This document shows, in pieces, positions 7,349-16,712 of a DNA stretch of 43,669 bases. The translations under genes and the position numbers were made by a program. The DNA is taken from NCBI GenBank assembly GCA_902559635.1, contig CACEIY010000009.1, forward strand, positions 1-43,669. Reading direction: 5' to 3'. The DNA is from an uncultured Pelagibacteraceae bacterium. GTDB taxonomy: Bacteria > Pseudomonadota > Alphaproteobacteria > Pelagibacterales > Pelagibacteraceae. Under the pieces are notes generated by a model. It saw only the letters and a program-made list of their open reading frames with translations. It searched no databases and had not been told where the DNA came from. Positions within the stretch are counted from its first letter, which is position 1; every line of letters begins with the position of its first letter.

Positions 7349-7411
7349 TTTTCAATTCAAATTATTTGCGAATAATGCCACAAAGTTCAGGGCACCTGGC
7401 AACAGAACGCC
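7349..7411 (+). repeat. tmRNA 3'-end copy D with palindromic left flank
   Basis: 7390-7411 matches 22 bp of the tmRNA end (GGGCACC... to AACGCC), after which the sequence diverges. The 7349-7389 flank matches the flank of copy B, including the near-palindrome ATTATTTGCGAATAAT (7361-7376). It ends 10 bp from the ppdK stop codon, so it marks the distal edge of the accessory region. Confidence 0.8.
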
Positions 7412-7421
7412 TCTAACTAAC

Positions 7422-10094
7422 TTAATATTTTTTTGATTTTTTTTGTAGTTCAGCTTGAGCAGCTGCTAATCTTGCAATTGGAACTCTATAAGGAGAACAG
7501 GAAACATAATTCAAACCTACCTTAGAACAAAAATGAATACTTTTAGGATCTCCACCATGCTCACCACAAATTCCTAATTTAATTTTTTTGTTTTGTTTTT
7601 TTCCTTTTGTTACTGCTATTTCAATTAAATCTTCAACTCCTTCATCAATTGAAATAAATGGGTCTATAGTAAATATCTTATTATCTATATAATCATTCAA
7701 AAACTTTCCACTATCGTCTCTGCTTATGCCAAAAGTAGTCTGTGTTAAATCATTTGTTCCAAAACTAAAAAATTCAGCATGTTTTGCTAAATCTTTTGCT
7801 TTAATTGCTGCTCTTGGCAATTCAATCATTGTACCAACTAAATAGTCTACTTTAATTTTATTCTCTCTCTCTACTTGCCCAGCAATTCGAATTACTAAAT
7901 CTTTCATTATTTTAATCTCTGATTCAGTCGAAACAAGTGGTATCATAATTTCTGGAAAGGCAAATTTTTGCTTGTTTTTTTTAAGTTCAGATAATGCTTC
8001 AAAAATTGCGCGGCATTGCATTTCATAAATCTCTGGAAAAGAAATACCTAACCTACATCCTCTATGTCCTAACATAGGGTTTTGTTCATGAAGTTCATCA
8101 ATTCTTGATTTTACTTCATTTAAATCTGCACCTACAACATTTGCAACTTCTGAAATTTCTTTTTCAGATCTTGGTAAAAATTCATGTAGTGGTGGATCAA
8201 GTAATCTTACTGTAACAGGAAGACCGTGCATAATCTTAAAAATTTGCATAAAGTCTTTTTTTTGATGTGGTAAGAGTTTTAAAAGAGCTTTAGCCCTATC
8301 GTCTTGGGTTTTTGATAAAATCATTTCTCGTACTGACAAAATTCTTTCCTCATCAAAAAACATATGCTCTGTTCTACAAAGACCAATTCCCTCGGCTCCA
8401 AAATCTCTTGCTATTTTTGTATCTAGGGGTGTTTCAGAATTCGTTCTTACTTTTAATTTTCTAATGTTATCGGCCCAACTCATTAATTTAGAAAAATCTC
8501 CAGATATCTCTGGTTTTACTGTTGGTACACTTCCTAAAATTATTCTTCCAGTAGAGCCATCAATAGTAATTATATCTCCTTCTTTGACTTCAGCTGATGA
8601 TGTTTTAAAAATTTTTTGATCATAATTTATATCAATTTCACTAGAACCAGAAACACAAGGTCTTCCCATTCCTCTTGCGACAACAGCAGCATGACTGGTC
8701 ATTCCACCTCTTGCAGTTAAAATTCCTTTTGCAGCATGCATACCTTGAATATCTTCTGGGGATGTTTCTACTCTAACTAAAATTGTGTCTTGCATCATAT
8801 CATTTAATCTTTCAGCTTCTTCAGATGTAAAAACCACTTTTCCACTAGCAGCGCCAGGAGAAGCAGGTAGTCCATTTGCAATTACTTCGATAGAACTTTT
8901 TTCATCTAAAGTTGGGTGTAGTAATGTATCTAGAAAATTAGGATCTATTCTCAGAATTGCATCATTTTTAGAAATTAACTTTTCTCTAACCATATCAACT
9001 GCAATCTTTACTGCAGACTTTGATGTTCTTTTGCCTGCTCGAGTTTGTAGAATCCAAAGTTTATTATTTTCGACTGTAAACTCTACATCTTGCATATCTT
9101 TGTAGTGTTTCTCTAATCTCTTTAAAATCTTATTTAGTTCAGAATAAATTTTAGGCATCGATTCTTCCATTGATGCCTCTTTTACTTTTGCTTCTTGTTT
9201 GGCTTTTTTTGTTATGTATTGTGGAGTTCTAGTGCCAGCAACAACATCCTCACCTTGAGCATTAATGAGATACTCTCCGTAAATATTATTTGATCCATCA
9301 GAAGGATTTCTAGTAAAAACAACACCTGTAGCACAATCATTTCCCATATTTCCAAAAACCATAGATTGAACATTTACAGCAGTGCCCCACTCGGAAGGAA
9401 TTTGGTTTAACTTTCTATAAACCTTGGCTCTATTACTTTCCCAAGATAAAAACACAGCACTAATAGCCCCAAACAATTGTTGATAAACATCTTGAGGAAA
9501 ATCTTTATTTGTCTTTTCTCGAACAGTCTTTTTAAAATCTTTAATTAGACCATTCCAATCTTCTTCATCTAATTCTGTATCTAATAATACACCTTTCGTT
9601 AATTTATAATTTTCTATTAATTCCTCAAAATGATAGTTTTCTACCCCCATGACTACATTCCCATACATTTGAATAAACCTTCTATAACTATCTTTGGCAA
9701 ATCTTCCATTAGATGTTTTTTTAGATATGGCAATTACAGTTTTATCATTTAATCCAAGATTTAAAATTGTATCCATCATACCAGGCATAGAAACCCTAGC
9801 ACCAGATCTAACAGATAGTAGAAGGGGATTTTTCAAATCTCCAAATTTTTTAGTCACATCCTTTTCAATAACTTTGAGTTCTTTTTTAATCTGGTTGATT
9901 AATTTTGAGTTTAATTTTTTTTTATCTTTATAAAATATATCACAAACTTTAGTTGAAATAGTAAAACCAGGTGGTACAGGAAGACCCATTCTTCCCATTT
10001 CTGATAAGTTGGCACCCTTTCCTCCTAAAAAATTTTTAGGATTCTTTATTTTCTTTGTCTCTTTTGACTTAAAATTTAAAATTAATTTATTCAT
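7422..10094 (-). CDS. ppdK: Pyruvate, phosphate dikinase
   Basis: Interconverts pyruvate + ATP + Pi with phosphoenolpyruvate + AMP + PPi. It is 890 aa, the usual length. The N-terminal ATP-binding domain begins at FLGGKGANLSEM. The swivelling phosphohistidine domain has GGMTSHAAVVARGMGRPCVSG with catalytic His468 (codon at 8691-8693). The C-terminal PEP/pyruvate barrel has LGICGEHGGDP with the proton-donating Cys. The Thr just before the His is the usual regulatory phosphorylation site. The gene overlaps the end of glyS by 8 bp. Its 3' end borders the tmRNA-linked accessory region. In genomes lacking pyruvate kinase this enzyme can run the PEP/pyruvate step; that cannot be tested here. Confidence 0.97.
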   Translation of the reverse strand: MNKLILNFKSKETKKIKNPKNFLGGKGANLSEMGRMGLPVPPGFTISTKVCDIFYKDKKKLNSKLINQIKKELKVIEKDVTKKFGDLKNPLLLSVRSGARVSMPGMMDTILNLGLNDKTVIAISKKTSNGRFAKDSYRRFIQMYGNVVMGVENYHFEELIENYKLTKGVLLDTELDEEDWNGLIKDFKKTVREKTNKDFPQDVYQQLFGAISAVFLSWESNRAKVYRKLNQIPSEWGTAVNVQSMVFGNMGNDCATGVVFTRNPSDGSNNIYGEYLINAQGEDVVAGTRTPQYITKKAKQEAKVKEASMEESMPKIYSELNKILKRLEKHYKDMQDVEFTVENNKLWILQTRAGKRTSKSAVKIAVDMVREKLISKNDAILRIDPNFLDTLLHPTLDEKSSIEVIANGLPASPGAASGKVVFTSEEAERLNDMMQDTILVRVETSPEDIQGMHAAKGILTARGGMTSHAAVVARGMGRPCVSGSSEIDINYDQKIFKTSSAEVKEGDIITIDGSTGRIILGSVPTVKPEISGDFSKLMSWADNIRKLKVRTNSETPLDTKIARDFGAEGIGLCRTEHMFFDEERILSVREMILSKTQDDRAKALLKLLPHQKKDFMQIFKIMHGLPVTVRLLDPPLHEFLPRSEKEISEVANVVGADLNEVKSRIDELHEQNPMLGHRGCRLGISFPEIYEMQCRAIFEALSELKKNKQKFAFPEIMIPLVSTESEIKIMKDLVIRIAGQVERENKIKVDYLVGTMIELPRAAIKAKDLAKHAEFFSFGTNDLTQTTFGISRDDSGKFLNDYIDNKIFTIDPFISIDEGVEDLIEIAVTKGKKQNKKIKLGICGEHGGDPKSIHFCSKVGLNYVSCSPYRVPIARLAAAQAELQKKSKKY

Positions 10095-12159
10095 TATTTG
10101 CTTTTATTAATTGAAAATTTATAAAATTTTGGAACGTTTTACATAACATATTAATAAGTTCCAATCTGTTTTTTCTTAAAGTTTCATTTTCTTCATTAAC
10201 TTTTACATTATCAAAAAACTCAAAAACTTCTTTTCTTGCCTCAGCTAAAATTGACAATGATTTTTCATAGTTTTCATCATTATTGATACTGGAATAATAC
10301 TTCTTAATTTCATTTATTTTTTTAAATAAATTTTTTTCAAAGTCACTTTTAAAAATCCCAGGATCGGTTGTGTTATCTATTTCAATTTCACTGTTTTTTA
10401 TCTCACTTTCCAATATGTTTGATGCCCTTTTATAACTTGATGTTATATCTATGCCTATTTGACTGTTTATAAATTTGTTAAGGCATTTAGCTTTCTCAAA
10501 AGAAGAATACAACTTGCTTAATGAAAATGATGAAATTGAAGCATCAATTATATCAATACGTATTTCTTTTTCTTTCAAATAATATTTAAATCTATCTTTA
10601 AAAAAATTATGTAATTCTTTTTGTAAATTTTTATTGTCAAACTTAAGTCCTTGTTCTAGATATAAACTTGAAGAATAACTTAATAAATCATTTATTTTTA
10701 AATCTTTTTTGTTTTCTATTATAGTTCTAATAATACCAAGCGTAGTTCTTCTAAGCGCCAATGGATCTTTCGAACTTGTAGGCTTTTCATTGATACCAAA
10801 AAATCCAACTATAGTATCAATTTTGTCCGTAATAGATAACGCTACACTAAAAGGTTTCTTTGGAACTATCGAATCAAGTCCTATAGGTAAATACTGCTCT
10901 GTTATTGCCAAAGAAATATCTTTATCAAATCCTTGATATACTGAAAAATATCCTCCCATAATACCTTGAAGCTCTGGAAACTCTCCAACTAAGTCAGACG
11001 TTAGGTCTGTTTTACAAATTGATACTGACAACTCTATTTTTTCTTTACTTATCAATAGCTCATCAGAAATCATTCCACCTAGTTTTCTCATTCGCTGCAC
11101 TTTGTCAAAATAAGTTCCCAATCCTTTAAAAAAATTCATTGATTTTAACTCTGATACTTTTTTAACTAAATTTTGAGTTTTATCTTTATTCCAAAAAAAT
11201 TCTGCATCACTTAATCTCGCCTCTATAACTCTTTCGTTTCCAAGTTTAATAAGTCCTTTATAATCTTTTTTATTAATGACAATTAAAAATTCATTAGTAA
11301 TTTTATTTTTATCATCAAAAGTTGGAAAATATTTCTGATGTGATTGCATTGTCAAAATTAAAATTTCTTGAGGTATAGATAAAAATTTCTTATCAAATTT
11401 ACATAGTAAAATATTTGGATTATCTATTATATTTACTACCTCATCAATAAGCCTTGGATTATTACTGATTTTTAAATTTCTTTTATTAAGTATTTTAGAG
11501 AATTGTTTATTTATTATCTTTAGTCTTTTATTATGATCAATAAATATTCCCCGTTTTTCAAAAAAATTTTTATATGTTTTAAAATTTATAAAAATTTTTT
11601 TTTTATTCTCGTGATCTTGATCAATAAAAGTTGAATTTGAAGAAATAAGATGATGAAATTCAAAACTAATTATCTTTTTATCAAATACTGATAAAATTGA
11701 CTTTAATGGTCTCCCCCAATTTAAATTAAATTCACCCCATTTCATTGACTTCTTCCATTGATGAGCTGCAAGAATTTTTGGAATAAATTCTGTCAATAGA
11801 TCGTGGGTTTTTAATGTTTTAGGTTTTGTTTTGTAAAAATAAAACTCCCCTTTTTCAGTTTTATTTTTATATAAATCTTTTTTTTCTATTTTGTTAGATC
11901 TTATAAAGCCCTCTATTGCTTGATTTGGAGCATCAATTTTTGGCCCTTTAATTTCCTCAGATTTAATTTTAATTTCTTTGTCTAAACCTTCAAAGACAAC
12001 AACTAATCTGTTAGGAGTTGATAAAGAAAAACTTTTTTTGAATTTAATTAATTTTTTCTCAAAATAATTCTGAAAATCCTCCAAAAGTTTTTCTCTTAAA
12101 TTTTTTTGAAGTCCAGCTGGAATTTCTTCAGTAAATAACTCTAAAAAAAATTCTAACAT
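10087..12159 (-). CDS. glyS: Glycyl-tRNA synthetase beta subunit
   Basis: Beta chain of the heterotetrameric (alpha2beta2) bacterial glycyl-tRNA synthetase, responsible for tRNA recognition. It is 690 aa from the chosen start. It opens with the family signature FFLELFTEEIPAG and contains LTMQSHQKYFP, EARLSDAEFFWNKD, ADLVGEFPELQG-type text (DLTSDLVGEFPELQGIMGGYF) and the KDPLALRR motif, with a C-terminal DALR-like helical end. The frame extends six codons upstream to 12177 into glyQ, but MLEFFLELF at 12159 is the family start and leaves a 1-bp gap after glyQ. Encoded with glyQ as one unit. Confidence 0.95.
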   Translation of the reverse strand: MLEFFLELFTEEIPAGLQKNLREKLLEDFQNYFEKKLIKFKKSFSLSTPNRLVVVFEGLDKEIKIKSEEIKGPKIDAPNQAIEGFIRSNKIEKKDLYKNKTEKGEFYFYKTKPKTLKTHDLLTEFIPKILAAHQWKKSMKWGEFNLNWGRPLKSILSVFDKKIISFEFHHLISSNSTFIDQDHENKKKIFINFKTYKNFFEKRGIFIDHNKRLKIINKQFSKILNKRNLKISNNPRLIDEVVNIIDNPNILLCKFDKKFLSIPQEILILTMQSHQKYFPTFDDKNKITNEFLIVINKKDYKGLIKLGNERVIEARLSDAEFFWNKDKTQNLVKKVSELKSMNFFKGLGTYFDKVQRMRKLGGMISDELLISKEKIELSVSICKTDLTSDLVGEFPELQGIMGGYFSVYQGFDKDISLAITEQYLPIGLDSIVPKKPFSVALSITDKIDTIVGFFGINEKPTSSKDPLALRRTTLGIIRTIIENKKDLKINDLLSYSSSLYLEQGLKFDNKNLQKELHNFFKDRFKYYLKEKEIRIDIIDASISSFSLSKLYSSFEKAKCLNKFINSQIGIDITSSYKRASNILESEIKNSEIEIDNTTDPGIFKSDFEKNLFKKINEIKKYYSSINNDENYEKSLSILAEARKEVFEFFDNVKVNEENETLRKNRLELINMLCKTFQNFINFQLIKANNE

Positions 12160-12160
12160 T

Positions 12161-13042
12161 TTATATTTGTGTATCAATCCAGATCGCTGCTACTGACTTT
12201 GTTATTTCTCTTATTCTTCCAATGTATTCAGCTCTCTGGGCAACACTAATGGCTCCACGAGCATCTAATAAATTAAAAACATGACTTGCTTTTAAACATT
12301 GATCGTATGCTGGTAATGATATTTTTTTTTCAATTAATGATTTTGCTTCATTTTCCAACATATCAAAAATCTTAAAAAGATTTTTAGTATTTGCATGTTC
12401 AAAATTATATGCTGAAAATTCCTTTTCAGCTTGATGAAAAACTTCTCGGTACTCAACATTTTCCTTATTCCAAATTAAATCATAAACATTCTTTTTCTGT
12501 TGGGTAAACATACAAATTCTTTCCAAGCCATAAGTTATTTCAACTGAAATAGGTTTACATTCAAAGCCAGCCATTTGTTGAAAATATGTGAACTGAGTAA
12601 TTTCCATACCATCACACCAAACTTCCCAACCAAGTCCAGCTGCACCTAAAGTTGGACTTTCCCAATCATCTTCAACAAATCTAATATCATGATTTTTAGG
12701 ATTAATGCCTATCACCGACAAACTATTTAAATAAAGTTTTTTAATATTTGATGGAGAAGGTTTTATTATGACTTGAAATTGATAATAATGTTGAAGTCTA
12801 TTAGGGTTATCTCCATATCTACCATCAGTCGGTCTTCTTGAAGGCTGAACATAAGCAGCTTTCCATGGTTTTGGACCTAGAGATCTTAAAGTTGTTGCGG
12901 GGTGAAATGTTCCCGCTCCAACTTCAATATCATACGGTTGTAAAATTATACAACCATGTTTACTCCAATACTTTTGTAAATTTAAAATTGTATCCTGAAA
13001 AGTTTGAAACTTTTGTTTTTTATTTTTTTTTTTAAAGACCAT
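12161..13042 (-). CDS. glyQ: Glycyl-tRNA synthetase alpha subunit
   Basis: Catalytic alpha chain of glycyl-tRNA synthetase. It is 293 aa from [13 protein letters not shown]. Characteristic stretches are [61 protein letters not shown] and [25 protein letters not shown]. An upstream start at 13066 is possible but would overlap sppA by 35 bp; 13042 reduces this to 11 bp. It sits directly before glyS, so both subunits are co-transcribed. Confidence 0.96.
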   Translation of the reverse strand: MVFKKKNKKQKFQTFQDTILNLQKYWSKHGCIILQPYDIEVGAGTFHPATTLRSLGPKPWKAAYVQPSRRPTDGRYGDNPNRLQHYYQFQVIIKPSPSNIKKLYLNSLSVIGINPKNHDIRFVEDDWESPTLGAAGLGWEVWCDGMEITQFTYFQQMAGFECKPISVEITYGLERICMFTQQKKNVYDLIWNKENVEYREVFHQAEKEFSAYNFEHANTKNLFKIFDMLENEAKSLIEKKISLPAYDQCLKASHVFNLLDARGAISVAQRAEYIGRIREITKSVAAIWIDTQI

Positions 13043-13838
13043 ATCTCTGCCAGAAAGATCTTTCATCTAATATATTTGCAAGCTGATCTACATGATCATT
13101 TGAAGATGATAATTTTTTACTTAACCAGCTTTTTGATTTTTCAAATTTTTTAATTACTACATTTTCCCCAAATTTATCTTTTAATACTTGATTAGCATCA
13201 CCAATTTCATCTATTAATCCAAGTTCTTTAGCTTTACTACCAGACCAAAATTCTCCCGAAAAAAGTTCTACTTCAGATTTTTTCAGTTTAGTGCCCCTAC
13301 TTTTTTCAACTACGTTAATAAAGTCTTTGTGTAGGTCTAGCTGAATATTTTTTAGTCTTTCTATATCTTCTTTTTTTTCTTCAAGAAAAGGATCTAAAGT
13401 ACTTTTGTTTTTACCAGCCGTATGTACTCTTCTTTCAATTCCAATTTTTTTAATTAATTCAGTAAAACCAAAAGAAGAATAAATCACTCCTATAGAACCA
13501 ATGATAGAACTAGAATTAGAATATATCTCGTCACCAGCACATGCAATTAAGTAGCCACCAGAGGCAGCAACATCTTCTGCAAAAACTATAACCTTTTTTT
13601 TATTTTTTTTAGCTTGTCGTCTTATAAAATTGTAAATAAGGTGAGACTGAACTGGAGATCCACCTGGTGAATTAATAGTTATAGCAACACATGATGCTTT
13701 TTTTAAAGAAAAAGCCTTTGAAATGATCTCTTCTTGACCAGAAAAATCTATTCCTTGCTTAAATTTACCTACATTTCCAATTACTCCACTTAATTTAATA
13801 TGTGAAACAATTTTTTTCTTTTTAAAAATAGAGAACAT
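13032..13838 (-). CDS. sppA: S49-family signal peptide peptidase (SppA/SohB type)
   Basis: Serine protease of the S49 family; members degrade residual signal peptides at the inner membrane. It is 268 aa, a short form with a single protease domain. The catalytic dyad is Ser93 ([13 protein letters not shown]) and Lys145 ([12 protein letters not shown]), and the oxyanion-region motif INSPGGSP lies at 56-62. No clear N-terminal membrane helix is visible ([18 protein letters not shown]), which differs from long SppA proteins. First gene of the sppA-glyQ-glyS-ppdK run and divergent from ispB. Confidence 0.9.
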   Translation of the reverse strand: MFSIFKKKKIVSHIKLSGVIGNVGKFKQGIDFSGQEEIISKAFSLKKASCVAITINSPGGSPVQSHLIYNFIRRQAKKNKKKVIVFAEDVAASGGYLIACAGDEIYSNSSSIIGSIGVIYSSFGFTELIKKIGIERRVHTAGKNKSTLDPFLEEKKEDIERLKNIQLDLHKDFINVVEKSRGTKLKKSEVELFSGEFWSGSKAKELGLIDEIGDANQVLKDKFGENVVIKKFEKSKSWLSKKLSSSNDHVDQLANILDERSFWQRYGL

Positions 13839-13858
13839 TTTTAATCCTTACAGAATTT

Positions 13859-13938
13859 TTGAATGAATATAAAGACACCTTATAATTGAAGATTCAGGTG
13901 CGTCAATTGATATGTAATAAAAGTAATCTTATTATACT
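13859..13938 (+). promoter_or_regulatory. Two predicted promoters upstream of the polyprenyl synthase gene
   Basis: In the 115-bp divergent gap between sppA and ispB, TTGAAT (13859-13864) and TATAAT (13881-13886) are separated by 16 bp. A second pair, TTGATA (13907-13912) and TATTAT (13930-13935), is separated by 17 bp. Both face ispB. Consensus match only. Confidence 0.45.
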
Positions 13939-13953
13939 AGTTTGTTCACATAA

Positions 13954-14967
13954 ATGGGAATTGTTGTTCAATTAAAAAATCAAATTAATAATTCTTATTT
14001 TCAACTTAAAAACACAGTTGAAGATAAACTAATATTAGTCGAGGAAAAAATAAAATCAAAACTATTAAGCGATGTTGATTTAGTTCAAAAAATGTCAGAC
14101 TACCATCTTAACACTGGTGGTAAAAGACTAAGAGCTTTATTAACCTTAGGTTCAGCTAAATTATGTTGTTATTCAAAGGGTACTAGAGATATTAATCTAG
14201 CAGCCTGTGTTGAGCTAATACATGCTGCTACTCTTATGCATGATGACGTTATTGATAATGGTTCTGTAAGAAGAGGAAAAAAAACACTTAATAAAGTATG
14301 GGGAAATCACTCATCTGTATTGGTTGGAGACTATCTGCTAAGTAGATGTTTTGAAATGATGGTGGAAGATGGAAGTATTGAAGTTTTAAAATTATTGTCC
14401 TCAACATCTTCAAAAATTGCTCAAGGAGAAATTCTACAACTTCAGCATAAGGGTGAGGTTGATATGTTAGAAGAAACTTATTTAAGAATAATTTCTGCAA
14501 AAACTGCTGAATTATTTGCTGCATCTACAAAAGTAGGAGCAATATTATCTGGTATGAAAACTAAAGAAAAGGCTGCTTTAGAATTTTATGGAAGAAATCT
14601 TGGCTTAACATTTCAAATTGCTGATGACACTTTAGATTATAATTCAGAATTAAAATTATTTGGAAAAAAAATTGGACAGGATTTTTATGAAGGAAAAATA
14701 ACACTGCCAATTATTTTATTATTTCAAAAAGCTAAAGATCAAGAAAAAGAGAAGCTCAGAGAGATATTTTCTAAAACTATAAGAAATGAGAATGATTTGA
14801 ATTATTCTTTATCTTTAATAAAAAAATATAATATAATTAAATCATGTTATCAAAAGGCTCAACATTATATAAACTTAGCTTCTAGTTCTTTATCAATATT
14901 TAATGATTCTAAAGAAAAAAATATTCTTGAAAATTTAACTTCTTTTAGTTTGGAAAGAAACTTTTAA
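13954..14967 (+). CDS. ispB: All-trans polyprenyl diphosphate synthase (ubiquinone side chain)
   Basis: Elongates allylic diphosphates with IPP to make the long chain used in quinone synthesis. It is 337 aa. The first aspartate-rich motif is DDVID at 97-101 (LMHDDVIDNGSVRRG) and the second is in QIADDTLDY at about 220. GGKRLRALLTL near residue 55 is the substrate-binding region. Small residues before the first motif and the similarity to octaprenyl synthases suggest a long-chain product, but the exact length cannot be read from sequence. The 3' end overlaps the convergent pdxH by 3 bp. Confidence 0.93.
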   Translation: MGIVVQLKNQINNSYFQLKNTVEDKLILVEEKIKSKLLSDVDLVQKMSDYHLNTGGKRLRALLTLGSAKLCCYSKGTRDINLAACVELIHAATLMHDDVIDNGSVRRGKKTLNKVWGNHSSVLVGDYLLSRCFEMMVEDGSIEVLKLLSSTSSKIAQGEILQLQHKGEVDMLEETYLRIISAKTAELFAASTKVGAILSGMKTKEKAALEFYGRNLGLTFQIADDTLDYNSELKLFGKKIGQDFYEGKITLPIILLFQKAKDQEKEKLREIFSKTIRNENDLNYSLSLIKKYNIIKSCYQKAQHYINLASSSLSIFNDSKEKNILENLTSFSLERNF

Positions 14968-15590
14968 GGATTTAAAAGACTTTTATTCCAAACATTATTT
15001 TTATCTAAAGTATATTTTAATCTCTCATGTATTCTATTATCTCCATCCAACCAAAATTCCATACTAGATGGTTTTAAATTAAAACCAGACCAATAGTTTG
15101 GCCTAGGAACTTTATCTTCATCTTTATATTTTTTTTTAAAATTTTCCAAAGAATTTAAAAGTTCATCTCTACTTTTTAAAATACTGCTTTGTTTAGAGGC
15201 CCAAGCTCCTATTCTGCTTTCGTAGGCTCTGCTATTATAATAATCGTCTGCTGCTTTATCATCTACTTGCCTTAAAGTTCCTACAATTCTTATTTGTCTT
15301 AATAAGCTCTTCCAATGGAAACACATTGTAGCATTTGGATTTTCTTTTATTTCATTTCCTTTTTGACTGTTTAAATTTGTATAAAAAACAAAACCATGTT
15401 TATCAAAACCTTTAAGAAGAACCATTCTCACAGATGGTATACTATCTTTACTAACTGTTCCCAAAGCTAAAGCATTTGGATCATTTATTTCTTTCTTTTT
15501 TGCCTCAACAAACCATTTTTCAAATAATTCAAATGGATCATCAAGATCTAAAAAGCATTTATTAAGACCTAATGAGTTTTTTTGATTCAT
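14964..15590 (-). CDS. pdxH: Pyridoxamine/pyridoxine 5'-phosphate oxidase
   Basis: FMN enzyme that oxidises PNP or PMP to pyridoxal 5'-phosphate. It is 208 aa, close to the family norm. Motifs include SVRMVLLKGFDKHGFVFYTN, the FMN-binding NATMCFHWKSLLRQIRI, IGAWASKQSS, and the C-terminal EFWLDGDNRIHERLKYT. Single gene between convergent ispB and divergent aroC (33-bp gap). Confidence 0.95.
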   Translation of the reverse strand: MNQKNSLGLNKCFLDLDDPFELFEKWFVEAKKKEINDPNALALGTVSKDSIPSVRMVLLKGFDKHGFVFYTNLNSQKGNEIKENPNATMCFHWKSLLRQIRIVGTLRQVDDKAADDYYNSRAYESRIGAWASKQSSILKSRDELLNSLENFKKKYKDEDKVPRPNYWSGFNLKPSSMEFWLDGDNRIHERLKYTLDKNNVWNKSLLNP

Positions 15591-15623
15591 AATTTAAACA
15601 AAATAATCTATACAATATAAATA

Positions 15624-16706
15624 ATGTCATTTAATACTTTTGGAAAGTTATTTCGATTCACTACCTGGGGGGAATCCCATGGTCTTGCTATTGGTTGTAT
15701 AATTGATGGTTGTCCTCCTTTAATTGATCTAAAAGAACACGATATTCAAAAAGAATTGAATAAAAGAAAGCCAGGGCAATCTAAATTTACTACTCAAAGA
15801 AAAGAAAGTGATAAAATTCAAATTCTTTCTGGAGTGTTTGAGGGTAAAACAACCGGAACTCCTATATCACTAATAATTTACAATGAAGATATGCGATCCA
15901 AGGATTACAAAAATATAAAAGACAAATTTAGACCAGGTCATGCTGATTTTACTTATTTTAAGAAATATGGAATTAGAGATTATAGAGGGGGAGGAAGATC
16001 TTCTGCAAGAGAAACTGCAGCAAGAGTTGCGGCAGGAGCTATAGCAAAAAAAGTTTTAGAAAAAAAGTTAGGTAAAAAATTTAAAATTTCTGGTGCAGTT
16101 ACACAACTTGGTATACTGGGATGTGACACTACAAAATGGAATGACAAAATTATTTACAAAAATCCATTTTTTTGCCCCGATAAATCAATGTTAAAGATAT
16201 GGGAAAAATATCTATTAAGCATAAGAAAGGCGGGATCTTCATGTGGTGCTATAATTGAAGTAAGAGCAAAAGGAATTCCTCCAGGTTTAGGTGCTCCAAT
16301 ATATTCAAAATTAGACGCTGACATTACATCAGCCATGATGAGTATCAACGCAGTTAAAGGTGTAAATATTGGCTCTGGAATGAATTCAGCTCAATTATCT
16401 GGTGAAGAAAATTCAGATGAAATTTCTCAAAATAAAAAAAAATTGAAATTTAATTCAAATAATGCAGGTGGAATTCTTGGAGGCATTTCTTCTGGACAAG
16501 AAATAATTGTGTCATTTGCAGTAAAACCCACATCTTCAATTTTAAAAAAAAGAAAAACAATTAATAAATTTGGAAAAAATACTATTATATCTGTAAAAGG
16601 TAGGCATGATCCTTGTGTAGGTATAAGAGCTGTGCCAATTGGTGAAGCTATGCTATCGTGTGTTTTATTAGATCATTATTTGATGAACAAAGCTCAGTGC
16701 AGTTAA
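15624..16706 (+). CDS. aroC: Chorismate synthase
   Basis: Last step of the shikimate pathway: EPSP to chorismate, needing reduced FMN. It is 360 aa. Signatures seen are TWGESHG (14-20), [16 protein letters not shown], the flavin-site region [20 protein letters not shown], and the C-terminal [18 protein letters not shown]. The start [20 protein letters not shown] is the family start. It converges on dxs with a 6-bp gap. Confidence 0.97.
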   Translation: MSFNTFGKLFRFTTWGESHGLAIGCIIDGCPPLIDLKEHDIQKELNKRKPGQSKFTTQRKESDKIQILSGVFEGKTTGTPISLIIYNEDMRSKDYKNIKDKFRPGHADFTYFKKYGIRDYRGGGRSSARETAARVAAGAIAKKVLEKKLGKKFKISGAVTQLGILGCDTTKWNDKIIYKNPFFCPDKSMLKIWEKYLLSIRKAGSSCGAIIEVRAKGIPPGLGAPIYSKLDADITSAMMSINAVKGVNIGSGMNSAQLSGEENSDEISQNKKKLKFNSNNAGGILGGISSGQEIIVSFAVKPTSSILKKRKTINKFGKNTIISVKGRHDPCVGIRAVPIGEAMLSCVLLDHYLMNKAQCS

Positions 16707-16712
16707 ATAAAA

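Larger units (their letters stand above)
6888..7411. mobile_element. Putative att-bounded micro-element 3 (about 0.5 kb, one cargo gene)
   Basis: Same plan as unit 1: tmRNA-end copy C, 52 bp, tandem motif (6959-6977), minus-strand gene (7002-7283), tandem motif (7310-7328), palindrome-bearing flank, tmRNA-end copy D. Spacings match unit 1 (56 and 52 bp on the left; about 58 and 61 bp from the motif to the tmRNA copy on the right). The motif family differs in sequence (TGGCACA type versus CGGAAT type) but keeps the 11-bp period, as if two related recombinases with different arm specificity were involved. No recombinase gene is present. Confidence 0.6.

Noticed and set aside
7234..7416. 60-codon plus-strand open frame ending over tmRNA copy D
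   Set aside because: It is antisense to the secreted-protein gene and its C-terminus is just a translation of the tmRNA-end repeat.
5426..7421. Accessory region as a duplicated tmRNA gene
   Set aside because: Only the last 14-28 bp of the tmRNA are repeated; no acceptor stem, tag frame or GATTCGACGG segment accompanies the copies.
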